64,000 nucleotides of DNA from Deltaproteobacteria bacterium (GTDB taxonomy: Bacteria; Myxococcota_A; Polyangia; Haliangiales; SHYZ01): contig JACQUZ010000053.1 in assembly GCA_016210055.1 (NCBI GenBank), forward strand, positions 41,640-105,639. Direction: 5' to 3'. This document shows positions 1-8,145 of the stretch, piece after piece. The first letter of the stretch is position 1. Each line of letters opens with the position of its first letter. A model generated the notes under the pieces. It was not told the origin of the DNA and searched no databases. It worked only from the letters and a program-made list of their open reading frames with translations. Both the position numbers and the translations under genes were made by a program.

Positions 1-4
1 ACCG

Positions 5-2413
5 TTGGTTCGCGGAATTGTGAGGGAGCACCAGGCTGCGCGCGCCCGGGATCCGCGCCGCGCGCTCTGGGGCCTGGGCTTGGCGATGGCCGCCGTGCCG
101 TCGCTCGCAGCGGCGCTCCACGCCGCTTGGACCATCGGCATGCCGGTCATCCTGCACAGGCATCACAAGGGGCTCATCGTGGCGGTCGTCGTGGCCGCGA
201 CGGCTGCTTGCCTGCTCGGAGCCTTCATCGCGACACTGGTCCTCGGGCGGATCCTCGAGCTCGGAATGAGGTGGCTTTGCCCTGGGCGTGTCGCGGCGGT
301 TTTCAGCCATGCCGCTGCACCCGGAGTCGTCGTCCTCGTGCTCCTCGCGCTCGTTGCTACGGCGGCGTGGGTCACTCTCGGCCCCCTGCTCGCGCAGCTT
401 CATCTGAGGCCCTACCTCTCTGCGGCCGGCACGCTGCTCGCCGTCTGGATTACCTGGAACCCTGCCGGGCGCGTCGTGGCTCGCTTGGCTGCCGCCGCAC
501 CGACTCCGCGCGCAGCGGCACACGCAGGGCTCGTGGGGATCCTGCTCTTCGTCGCGCTCGCCACCGGCAGATCGGATGCCGTTCGCAAGGGTGCGACGGC
601 CGGCAGCGGGCTTGGCGGACCTCTGGCCATCGTGGTCCGATCGGCAGCCGACTTGGACCGCGACGGCTACTCGTCAGTCCTGGGCGGTGGCGACTGCGAC
701 GACTTCCGTCGAGACGTCCATCCGGGCGCCCCGGATTTCCCCGACGATGGCGTCGATCAGAACTGCATGGGCGGCGACGTGCGCCTTTCCCGCCAGGCGG
801 ACGACGCGCGATTCGTGCCCGTCCCGGGTGGCATCCCACGAGACGTGAACGTCCTCCTCATGACCATTGACACGCTGCGCGCCGACCACGTGAGCGCCTA
901 CGGCTACGGGCGACCGACCACGCCGGTCCTCGACGCTCTTGCCGGCCGCGGGACCCTCTTCGAAAACGCCTGGGCCCATGCTCCGTCGACGCGCTACTCG
1001 ATCCCTGCAATCCTCACGGGCCGCTACCCGTCAAAGGTAAGCTGGGACATGAGCGTGTGGTGGCCGGCCTTGCGGCCCGAGAACCGGACCATGGCCGAGG
1101 TCCTCAAGGACGTCGGATTCACGACCGGCGCCATCTTGAACTACCACTACTTCGACCGCGTGCGGCGCATGGACCAGGGGTTCGACGAGTACGACAACTC
1201 GAACAGCGTCCTCCACCAAGGGCGGGATCCGGCATCGACGCGCGGGAGCTCGTCGCAAAAGCAGGCAGACGCCGCCATCCGTTTCCTGGAACGCCATGCG
1301 TCAGAGCGCTTCTTCCTGTGGCTCCACTTCTACGATCCCCACTTCGAGTACGAGCGGCACCCGGGCACGCCGGATTTTGGCCCGGGCAAGATCGACCTCT
1401 ACGACCACGAGATCCGGTTCAACGACGAGCAGATGGGTCGAGTGGTGGCTCGCCTGCAGGAGCTGGGGCTGGAATCCAAGACCATCATCGCGGTCACCGG
1501 TGACCATGGCGAAGGTTTCGGAGAGCACGGCATCGACTTCCACGGGTATCACCTGTATGCGGCCCAGACCCGCGTGCCCCTGGTCATCGTGGCCCCTGGG
1601 CTCGCTCCCAAGCGCCTGTCCATGCCCGTGGGACACGTGGACCTCTTGCCGACGCTGGCCAACCTCGCTGGCGCACCTCCCGAGGCCAGCATGATGGGGC
1701 GCTCGCTCCTCGGGGAGATGGCCGGGAGCGCGCCCGACGGCGACCGTGAGGTGTTCCAGGAAGTCAGCTTCGAAGGGCCCACCGAGCGCCGCGCCGTAGC
1801 CACGCGGAGCTGGCATCTCCTCTACAACATGGTGCCCGACAACACGTTCGAGATGTACGACCTCGCCCGCGACCCGCTCGAGAGGCACGACCTGTCGGGC
1901 AGCGTCGAGAACACCGGGCTACGCCAGAAGCTCCTCTCCTGGATCGACGAGAGCCAGTTCTCACCCGAAGCTGCCGCGAAGATCGCGGCGGCGGTTCACC
2001 GCGAGCGACCGAGACCAGGAGTGCCGATCGATGCCGATTTCGGGGATGCGGTGCGCCTCCTGGGCATCGACCTGGGACGCACCGAAGCGCGCGCTGGGGA
2101 CGACCTCGAGATCACCTGGTACTTCGAGTGCAAGAAGCCCGTGCGCGGAAGCTGGCGCATGTTCGTGCACGTCGAGGGGCCGAGCCGGTTTCTGGGCGAT
2201 CACGACCCGGTGGACGGCGTGCTCCCGTTTTCCCGTTTTCGAACTGGCCAGTTCATCGCCGATCGCCAGTCGATTCGCGTGCCGCCGAACTTGCCTTCGG
2301 GTGAATACACGATCTATGCGGGGCTGTTCCAAGGCCCCCGCCGCATGGCGGTGGGCGGCGTGCCCCACGTGGACAACAGGGTGAGGATCGCCAGCATTCG
2401 GGTTGTCCCATAG
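5..2413 (+). CDS. Membrane-anchored sulfatase-like hydrolase/transferase with MopE-type motif
   Basis: Alkaline-phosphatase-superfamily sulfatase domain behind a hydrophobic N-terminus. Residues 1-200 hold about four membrane segments. A MopE-type metal-binding motif follows at about 216-258 (DLDRDGY, GGDCDD, HPGAPD, DGVDQNC). The sulfatase core runs from about 282: the metal-binding start is TIDTLRADH (Asp289) and the second metal site is GDHGEG (Asp500, His501). Counting back from the conserved LTG, the nucleophile position is Thr329, not the Cys or Ser that is converted to formylglycine in true sulfatases. A phospho- or sulfo-group transferase or phosphodiesterase on envelope glycans is therefore as likely as a sulfatase. 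The C-terminal 150 residues form a beta-rich domain. The start shown is TTG at base 5; the gene could begin upstream of the window. Its stop overlaps the next start by one base. Confidence 0.85.
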   Translation: MVRGIVREHQAARARDPRRALWGLGLAMAAVPSLAAALHAAWTIGMPVILHRHHKGLIVAVVVAATAACLLGAFIATLVLGRILELGMRWLCPGRVAAVFSHAAAPGVVVLVLLALVATAAWVTLGPLLAQLHLRPYLSAAGTLLAVWITWNPAGRVVARLAAAAPTPRAAAHAGLVGILLFVALATGRSDAVRKGATAGSGLGGPLAIVVRSAADLDRDGYSSVLGGGDCDDFRRDVHPGAPDFPDDGVDQNCMGGDVRLSRQADDARFVPVPGGIPRDVNVLLMTIDTLRADHVSAYGYGRPTTPVLDALAGRGTLFENAWAHAPSTRYSIPAILTGRYPSKVSWDMSVWWPALRPENRTMAEVLKDVGFTTGAILNYHYFDRVRRMDQGFDEYDNSNSVLHQGRDPASTRGSSSQKQADAAIRFLERHASERFFLWLHFYDPHFEYERHPGTPDFGPGKIDLYDHEIRFNDEQMGRVVARLQELGLESKTIIAVTGDHGEGFGEHGIDFHGYHLYAAQTRVPLVIVAPGLAPKRLSMPVGHVDLLPTLANLAGAPPEASMMGRSLLGEMAGSAPDGDREVFQEVSFEGPTERRAVATRSWHLLYNMVPDNTFEMYDLARDPLERHDLSGSVENTGLRQKLLSWIDESQFSPEAAAKIAAAVHRERPRPGVPIDADFGDAVRLLGIDLGRTEARAGDDLEITWYFECKKPVRGSWRMFVHVEGPSRFLGDHDPVDGVLPFSRFRTGQFIADRQSIRVPPNLPSGEYTIYAGLFQGPRRMAVGGVPHVDNRVRIASIRVVP

Positions 2414-3975
2414 TGCGCGCAAGGATCCTCAAAGCCACTTGGCTCCTCCTGGCTGTGCCTGGGCTCGTTCACCTGGCGCTCATGGTGGTGGCCATCGCGC
2501 AGCGGTTCTTCTACCCCTACGACCTCGAGTGGATGGAGGGTGGTCTTCTCACCCACGCGCTTCGCCTCTCGCGCGGGGAGCCCATCTACGCACCACCGTC
2601 GGTGGAGTTCATCTCGTACCTGTACACGCCGCTGTACCCCGCCCTCCTCGCGGCGCTGGGGAAGGTCACGGAAATCGGCTACGTGCTCGGCCGCGCAGTG
2701 AGCGTCTTGTCCCTCATGGTGACCTGCGTGATCCTGGTCGCCAGCGTGGTGGGCACCGCGCCTAGGGAGCACCGCACCGAGCGAGGAGCGGCGATCACCG
2801 GGGCTGCCTGCGGGCTCGGCTTCTTCGCAGCGACGTATCCGTGGGTGGATGGGTGGTATGACCTCGTCAGAGCAGACATGCTCTTCCTTGCCCTGGGCAT
2901 TTCGGGACTGGCGATGCTCCGCGCGGCGACCGGGAGAGCAGGAGTGGCGCTGGCTGGGCTCTTCCTGGGCCTGTCCTTTTTTGCCAAGCAGACGGGCGTG
3001 CCGCTCGTCCTCGCTGGCGGACTGGCCCTCCTGGTGATGAACTGGCGAGTGCTGCCCATCTTCGCCGTGGTCACCGGCGCCATCGGCGGAGGAGGCACGC
3101 TGCTCCTCAATCGCGTGACGGGCGGCTGGTTCTGGACGTACGTGTTCGCCTACCACCAGCAGCACGACACGAACCGCGACCGGTTCTTCCTCTCGTTCAA
3201 GAACATCCTGCTCCATTTCCCTGCCATGACCTTCGTGATCGCGCTGACGCTCGTCGTGGCGCTGGTGTCGGGGGCGGTCTCGCGGTCGCTCCCGAGCGCC
3301 GCGAAGACCTTTCTATTCTGGACCTGGATGTTCGCCTGCGGCGTGCTCATTGGAGCCGTTGGGTGGGCGACGCAGTGGGCGCATTTCAACGCGTACATCC
3401 CCGCCATGGCCTTGGGCGCCTTGGCCGCAGGGCACGCGATCCCTGCGCTCGTCTCGCTGTTCCGTGACAAGTGGCCGAGGATCGGCATGGCGGTGGCTCT
3501 TGCGTGCGGCGCGACGCTCGCGTTCCAGCTCGCGTGGGTGCGATGGGACCCTCGGCCTCTCATCCCGACCGCCAAGGATCGCACTGCTGGCGACAAGCTC
3601 ATCGCCCGGCTACGCGCCATCGACGGAGACGTGTTTTTCCCGTTCCATCCGTTCTATCCTCACCTGGCAGGGAAACGCACCTTCGCTCACCGAATGGGGA
3701 TCCTCGATGTGACCTACCTCCCGCCTCCGTCTTCGAACAAGCGCCCGCTCCCAGAGGCCGCGCGGAAGGTCGCAGGTCTTGCCGAGGCGCTCCGCAGCCA
3801 GCGCTTCGCCGCCATCGTCCTCGACGATCGCGCGCAGCTCTACGAGCTCCCTGGGCTCACCGAGGCGTATCGACAGGTCGACACCCTCGGTTGGGACGAG
3901 TCGCCACGGGTGGTAAGCGGCGCCCGCACCATGCCCCGCACGATTTGGCAGCCCAAGTCGCGGAGCGCTCCATGA
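2413..3975 (+). CDS. Polytopic GT-C-type glycosyltransferase-like membrane protein
   Basis: A 520-residue protein with an N-terminal membrane segment, a first periplasmic loop carrying acidic residues (DLEWMEGG, about residues 37-44), and roughly ten hydrophobic segments up to about residue 375. A soluble C-terminal tail of about 140 residues follows. This layout matches GT39/ArnT-like GT-C transferases, which use polyprenyl-phosphate sugars in the inner membrane; the acidic loop is where such enzymes hold catalytic or metal residues. Donor and acceptor cannot be told. The GTG start overlaps the last base of the upstream stop and its own stop overlaps the next ATG (ATGA), so the five genes from base 5 to 7803 look like one coupled unit. 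Confidence 0.75.
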   Translation: MRARILKATWLLLAVPGLVHLALMVVAIAQRFFYPYDLEWMEGGLLTHALRLSRGEPIYAPPSVEFISYLYTPLYPALLAALGKVTEIGYVLGRAVSVLSLMVTCVILVASVVGTAPREHRTERGAAITGAACGLGFFAATYPWVDGWYDLVRADMLFLALGISGLAMLRAATGRAGVALAGLFLGLSFFAKQTGVPLVLAGGLALLVMNWRVLPIFAVVTGAIGGGGTLLLNRVTGGWFWTYVFAYHQQHDTNRDRFFLSFKNILLHFPAMTFVIALTLVVALVSGAVSRSLPSAAKTFLFWTWMFACGVLIGAVGWATQWAHFNAYIPAMALGALAAGHAIPALVSLFRDKWPRIGMAVALACGATLAFQLAWVRWDPRPLIPTAKDRTAGDKLIARLRAIDGDVFFPFHPFYPHLAGKRTFAHRMGILDVTYLPPPSSNKRPLPEAARKVAGLAEALRSQRFAAIVLDDRAQLYELPGLTEAYRQVDTLGWDESPRVVSGARTMPRTIWQPKSRSAP

Positions 3976-4739
3976 AGGGTCGGATCGCCGGGCTGGCGCT
4001 CATTCTCCTCGCGGCGTGGGAAATCGGCGTGCTCTGGCGCTCGAAGCGTGCGGCGCCCACCGACGCGGATTGGCAGCAGGTGGTGGCCGCAGTGACCGCT
4101 TCGCACCAACCTGGCGACCTCATCGTGTTCGCCCCTTCGTGGATGGATCCGGTGGGCAGGAAATGGCTTGGCGGCCTCATGACCATCGACCAGGCGGCGC
4201 GGATGGACGACGCGCGCTACGGCCGCGCTTGGGAGATCTCGGCCCGGGGGGCCGCTGCACCAGAAACCGAGGGGGCGGGGACGCCGGCGTACGAGTCGCG
4301 CTTTGGCGCCCTGCGCGTGAGGCAGTTCACCCGCCCGGCCGCGCAGGTCACGTGGGACCTGTCGGCGCATTCCGCGCTGCAGGAAGTAGATTTCCAGCCA
4401 AGGAAATGCGCGCGCATCGGCGAGCCGAGGCCAGGGAGGCCGGCGGTCCTCGACGTGCCCAGCGCCACGCTGGGCATGGAGCTCGTGGTGCGCGCGGGTC
4501 TCGCTGATTTCCGCGAAAGAAGGGAGAACCGGGCCGTCGCGCTCGTGCGCGTGATCGTCGACGGCGAGGAGAAAGCGCGGGCGCAGGTGGGGAATGAGTC
4601 TGGATGGCTTCCTCTCCCGCGGGTGGCGACGAATCCGGGGGTCCATCAGGTACGCTTTGAAGCCACCGTGGATCCAAGCCGTGGCGATCCACAGCGGGCC
4701 ACGCTGTCGGTCTGCATCGCGGCGGAGGCGCGGCTGTGA
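3972..4739 (+). CDS. Unknown protein with one N-terminal membrane anchor
   Basis: 255 residues. Residues about 5-22 form a single hydrophobic helix followed by basic residues, consistent with a membrane anchor or uncleaved signal. The rest is soluble. Residues about 150-255 alternate beta-prone stretches (AVALVRVIVDG, VHQVRFEATV, ATLSVCIAAEA) and resemble a small beta-sandwich such as a carbohydrate-binding fold, but I cannot name a family. The ATG at 3972 is chosen because it overlaps the preceding stop as ATGA, the same coupling seen at its own end. Its place between two GT-C-type genes suggests an accessory role in the same envelope pathway. Confidence 0.75.
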   Translation: MKGRIAGLALILLAAWEIGVLWRSKRAAPTDADWQQVVAAVTASHQPGDLIVFAPSWMDPVGRKWLGGLMTIDQAARMDDARYGRAWEISARGAAAPETEGAGTPAYESRFGALRVRQFTRPAAQVTWDLSAHSALQEVDFQPRKCARIGEPRPGRPAVLDVPSATLGMELVVRAGLADFRERRENRAVALVRVIVDGEEKARAQVGNESGWLPLPRVATNPGVHQVRFEATVDPSRGDPQRATLSVCIAAEARL

Positions 4740-6451
4740 TGGAAATGACGCCCCTTAAGCGATCCGACAAGCTCGCGGCCGCCCTGCTCTTTCTTTTGGT
4801 CACTGCCGTGACGCTCGTAGCCGCTCCCTCGCAAGGAATCCACCGCGACGAGGCCTATTACATGGACGCGGGCGAGCAGTACATCACGTACTGGGAGCGA
4901 GTCCTCACGGGGCAGGAGAAACGCCCATTCTCCGACGGAACCATTCGGCGCTACTGGAGTTACAACAGCGAGCACCCGCCGCTCATGAAGCTCGTCTATG
5001 GCCTGTCATGGCGGCTCCTGCACAAGTGCGACTGCGCGCGGGACAAGGGCTGGCATCCGGCCGGCGCGCGCCTTGAGAGCGGCCGCCATGTGACCTTGCC
5101 GCTGTTCTCCGAAAGCACTGCCTTCAGGCTTCCGACCATGGCCACGCTCGGCCTTCTGGCGGCGATCGTGTACCTGTTTTTCATTCAGCTCCTCGGGGAG
5201 CTTCCGTGGGCACGCGTGGGGGCGCTGGCGGCGGCTCTTCTCACCGCCGCGCAGCCCCGCGCTTTTTTCCACGCTCAGACGGCGAGCTTTGACCTGCCCG
5301 CAGCGTTTTTCTGGGTCGCGTCGACCTACGCCTACTTCCGTGCGGTGCATAGTCGCAAGCTCGGCTCGGCGCTCGCCCTGGGCGCGGTCTATGGCCTCTT
5401 CCTCGCTACGAAGTTGCAGTCCTTCTTTCTCCCCATCGCGCTTGGCGCCCATTGGCTTTGGCTGGGCCTGCGCGCAAGACGACAGGGAGCAAGGTGGCCA
5501 TCGCCTGCACCACTGATTTCCATGGCCACGGTTGGCCCATTGGTCCTCGTTGGCCTATGGCCGTGGCTATGGCATCAGGCGCCGTCCCGGTTGGCCGAGT
5601 ACCTGCGCTTTCATTGGACTCACGTCCATTACAACTTCGAATACCTGGGCCGGAACTTCAACACGCCCCCTTATCCATGGCACGAACCGCTCGGAATGCT
5701 GATCACGACCGCCCCAGTCATGCTCCTTGTCCTGGCATTGGCGGGCATCCTGCTCCTCGCTTTTCGGAAGGCCACGCCAAGGGTTGGTGCGCGCTCGTTG
5801 CTGCTGCTCTCTGGACTCCTGCCGATCTCGCTCTTTTTTCGGGGCGACGTCCCGATCTTTGGTGAGACCAAGCATTGGCTCGCCACCATGGCTTTTCTTG
5901 CCATCGCCGCAGGCGTGGCGGTCGCCCGCCTTTCACTCCGGCTCGTCGAGGAGTGCCGAGTTGGGCGCCGTGGGCGGGCCTTTCTCCTCGGGGCGCTCGT
6001 CGTTGTCGTCACCGCGCCTTCTGTCGTCGAGACGGTGAGGTCGCATCCACATGGTCTCTCCCACTACAACGCGCTCGCAGGTGGCGCTCCGGGCGGGGCT
6101 GACTTGGGCATGAACCGGCAATTTTGGGGCTACTCGATTGTGGGCCTCCTGCCTTGGTTCAACACCCACCTGCCCGAGGCGGCACGGCTCTACCTCCACG
6201 ACTGGAACCACGACGCGTACGAGATCTACCTGCGCGAGGGGCGCCTTCGTTCCGACATTCTCGACGCTGGAATGGAAGATCCAGGAGTCCGAAGCTCCGA
6301 CGCCGCGCTCGTGATCCACGAGAAGCACTTCAACAAGTACGAGTACATGATCTGGAACGCGTTCGGCCATCTCCAGCCGGCCGAGGTGCTCACCCTGGAC
6401 GGCGTGCCGCTCGTCACCGTGTACAAGCGGCAGCCGCCGAGGTCCCCATGA
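4736..6451 (+). CDS. GT39-family-like mannosyltransferase (membrane)
   Basis: 571 residues with an N-terminal helix (about 12-30), then GIHRDEAYYMDAGEQY, the first-loop signature with adjacent Asp-Glu typical of dolichyl/polyprenyl-phosphate mannosyltransferases (GT39, PMT_2). A second acidic/aromatic cluster (YWSYNSEHPPLMK) follows about 50 residues later. Nine or ten further hydrophobic helices run to about residue 450, and the tail is soluble. The reaction expected from the family is transfer of a sugar from a polyprenyl-phosphate carrier to a periplasmic acceptor; the acceptor is unknown. Start is GTG 4736 or ATG 4739; the upstream stop overlaps both. Confidence 0.8.
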   Translation: MMEMTPLKRSDKLAAALLFLLVTAVTLVAAPSQGIHRDEAYYMDAGEQYITYWERVLTGQEKRPFSDGTIRRYWSYNSEHPPLMKLVYGLSWRLLHKCDCARDKGWHPAGARLESGRHVTLPLFSESTAFRLPTMATLGLLAAIVYLFFIQLLGELPWARVGALAAALLTAAQPRAFFHAQTASFDLPAAFFWVASTYAYFRAVHSRKLGSALALGAVYGLFLATKLQSFFLPIALGAHWLWLGLRARRQGARWPSPAPLISMATVGPLVLVGLWPWLWHQAPSRLAEYLRFHWTHVHYNFEYLGRNFNTPPYPWHEPLGMLITTAPVMLLVLALAGILLLAFRKATPRVGARSLLLLSGLLPISLFFRGDVPIFGETKHWLATMAFLAIAAGVAVARLSLRLVEECRVGRRGRAFLLGALVVVVTAPSVVETVRSHPHGLSHYNALAGGAPGGADLGMNRQFWGYSIVGLLPWFNTHLPEAARLYLHDWNHDAYEIYLREGRLRSDILDAGMEDPGVRSSDAALVIHEKHFNKYEYMIWNAFGHLQPAEVLTLDGVPLVTVYKRQPPRSP

Positions 6452-7803
6452 AAGCATGGCTTCAAAGGAACCGCCTGCCCGCCTTTGCTTTTGCCCTGGC
6501 CCTCCTCATCTTCGGAGCCACGACAGGAACGCGCCTAAGACGGCAGTCGTCCGACCCGCATTTCGTGCTCCAGGCCCATGCATGGCTAAGCGGTCGCCTG
6601 CACGTGGAATCATGGCCTTCCGCTGCCGACGATCCGGCCAAGGTCGAGGAGGTCGAGCTCGACGACGGCTCCCTGGTGCGTGGCCGCCGCATCGAGGTAC
6701 GCCGCTCGTTTCGCCTCTTTGGTGGCCAGGAGGTCCCCGTGTCGAGGATCAAGCGCACGGTTCGGACAATTCACCATGTTTCGTTCCCCTCCTTTCCAGC
6801 GGTCCTCATGCTCCCCCAGGCAGCGATCCATGGCCCCATTGCCAACGACGTGGCCACCACGGTCATCCTCGCCGCGCTGGTGCCCGCGTTCTTCCTGGTG
6901 CTCCTCGGGCGCTTGCGCCAAGCAGGGCTCTCGACACGCACGCCCCGAGAAGACGCTTGGCTCACCGCGCTCCTCACGATAGGGAGCGTCTTCTTCTTCA
7001 GCGCGGTGCAGGGGCGGGTATGGTTCACGGCGCACGTGGTTGGCGTGCTCTTGGCGACTCTCTACGCATGGGCTTCCGTAGGTGCGACGCGACCGTTCCT
7101 CGCCGGGCTGTTCCTTGGGCTCGCCTTTGTCACCCGGTCCCCAATGCTCTTCATGTTTCCCCTGTTCCTGTTCGAAGCCGCTCGCGTCTCACGGCGGGAT
7201 CGACCGGCGCTTCTCCGACGGATGGCCTGGTTTGCCGCGCCCATCATGGTGATTGGGCTCGTCGCAGCCTGGCACAACCATGCCCGTTTCGGTGAGCTCG
7301 CCGAGTTCGGCCACAGCTACCTGGCCGTAAGGCAAAGGGCGCAGATCGAACGGTTCGGGCTTTTCGACCTGAGCTACTTGAGCCGCAACTTATCGGTGGC
7401 TCTCACGCTCCTTCCTGATTTCTCGCGGACGCCGCCGTTCCTCAGCGTCAGCGGCCACGGCATGGCCATCTGGATTACCACGCCTGCGCTCTTGCTTCTC
7501 CTCTGGCCCAGGCATAGGGGACCCTTGCACCACGCGCTGTGGACTACGGTCGCCATGGTCGCCGGATGGTCGCTCCTCTACCAGAACTCTGGGTGGGTCC
7601 AGTTCGGATATCGATTCAGCCTCGACTACATGGTCTTCCTAGTCATGCTCCTAGCCGTTGGAGCTCGGCCCCTCACGAGGACGGTGAAGGGCCTGATCCT
7701 CGTCGGGGTGCTGGTAAACCTGTTCGGCGCCGTGACCTTCCACCGCTACGGCAAGTTCTACCGCTCGGACACGGCAACCTACGACTGCGTGGTTAGGGAC
7801 TAG
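6448..7803 (+). CDS. Polytopic membrane protein, GT-C-like
   Basis: 451 residues. The N-terminal helix (about 10-27) is followed by a soluble loop to about residue 115, then about nine hydrophobic helices. A motif before the second half (FVTRSPMLFMFPLFLFEAAR) resembles the membrane core of GT-C transferases, but the first-loop Asp/Glu pair of GT39 is not obvious, so the family call is weaker than for the gene at 4736. The ATG at 6448 overlaps the preceding stop (ATGA). Last gene of the coupled five-gene unit; no clear terminator follows, and the 342 bases downstream hold the inverted-repeat element described separately. Confidence 0.7.
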   Translation: MKAWLQRNRLPAFAFALALLIFGATTGTRLRRQSSDPHFVLQAHAWLSGRLHVESWPSAADDPAKVEEVELDDGSLVRGRRIEVRRSFRLFGGQEVPVSRIKRTVRTIHHVSFPSFPAVLMLPQAAIHGPIANDVATTVILAALVPAFFLVLLGRLRQAGLSTRTPREDAWLTALLTIGSVFFFSAVQGRVWFTAHVVGVLLATLYAWASVGATRPFLAGLFLGLAFVTRSPMLFMFPLFLFEAARVSRRDRPALLRRMAWFAAPIMVIGLVAAWHNHARFGELAEFGHSYLAVRQRAQIERFGLFDLSYLSRNLSVALTLLPDFSRTPPFLSVSGHGMAIWITTPALLLLLWPRHRGPLHHALWTTVAMVAGWSLLYQNSGWVQFGYRFSLDYMVFLVMLLAVGARPLTRTVKGLILVGVLVNLFGAVTFHRYGKFYRSDTATYDCVVRD

Positions 7804-7851
7804 GCCTCTGGGAGCGGTGCCGCGGAGTCGGGGCGTCTTGCGGCGGGGCCT

Positions 7852-8043
7852 GGCGCGCAAGGACTTCCCTCGCGCGCTTCGGACAGTCCTCGCGCGCCGC
7901 CGGTCGACGCTCGTCGGTGGTCCGGATCTCAGTGCAAGCTTGCTGTTCGGCGGCTTCGATTAGGGCGCTGCGGGAGCTTTCCAAGCTTGCTGCCCACCGG
8001 CGATAGCCGGCGAACTCGCACGCGAGTGAAGTCCTTGCGCGCC
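7852..8043. repeat. Inverted-repeat-bounded intergenic element
   Basis: The 342-base gap 7804-8145 has no convincing gene. Bases 7852-7874 and 8021-8043 are reverse complements with one mismatch in 23, and the similarity continues unevenly outward through a GCGGCGGG block on both sides. The enclosed 146 bases also repeat CAAGCTTGCTG directly (near 7936 and 7982). The size and terminal inverted repeats resemble a small non-autonomous element or a family of dispersed repeats. There is no transposase and no clear target-site duplication, so the nature is open. A minus-strand reading frame is open through it but lacks a start signal. Confidence 0.6.
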
Positions 8044-8107
8044 ACCCGCCGCCGTGGTGCCATGCGGGTGCGACTCCGCCGGCCCGCCCCCACTCTCCTC
8101 GACTAAA

Positions 8108-8137
8108 TTGACACCCCTTTAAGCATCCCTGTAAAAT
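8108..8137 (+). promoter_or_regulatory. Sigma-70-type promoter, probable leaderless transcript
   Basis: TTGACA at 8108-8113 is a perfect -35 box; TAAAAT at 8132-8137 matches the -10 consensus at five of six bases; the spacer is 18. The start codon at 8146 lies only 8 bases past the -10 box, where transcription would begin, and no Shine-Dalgarno sequence precedes it. Confidence 0.65.
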
Positions 8138-8145
8138 TTGGCACA

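Noticed and set aside
2314..3216. 300-codon minus-strand frame in the GT-C region
   Set aside because: Composition of His, Glu and Arg without structure; opposite a coupled gene.
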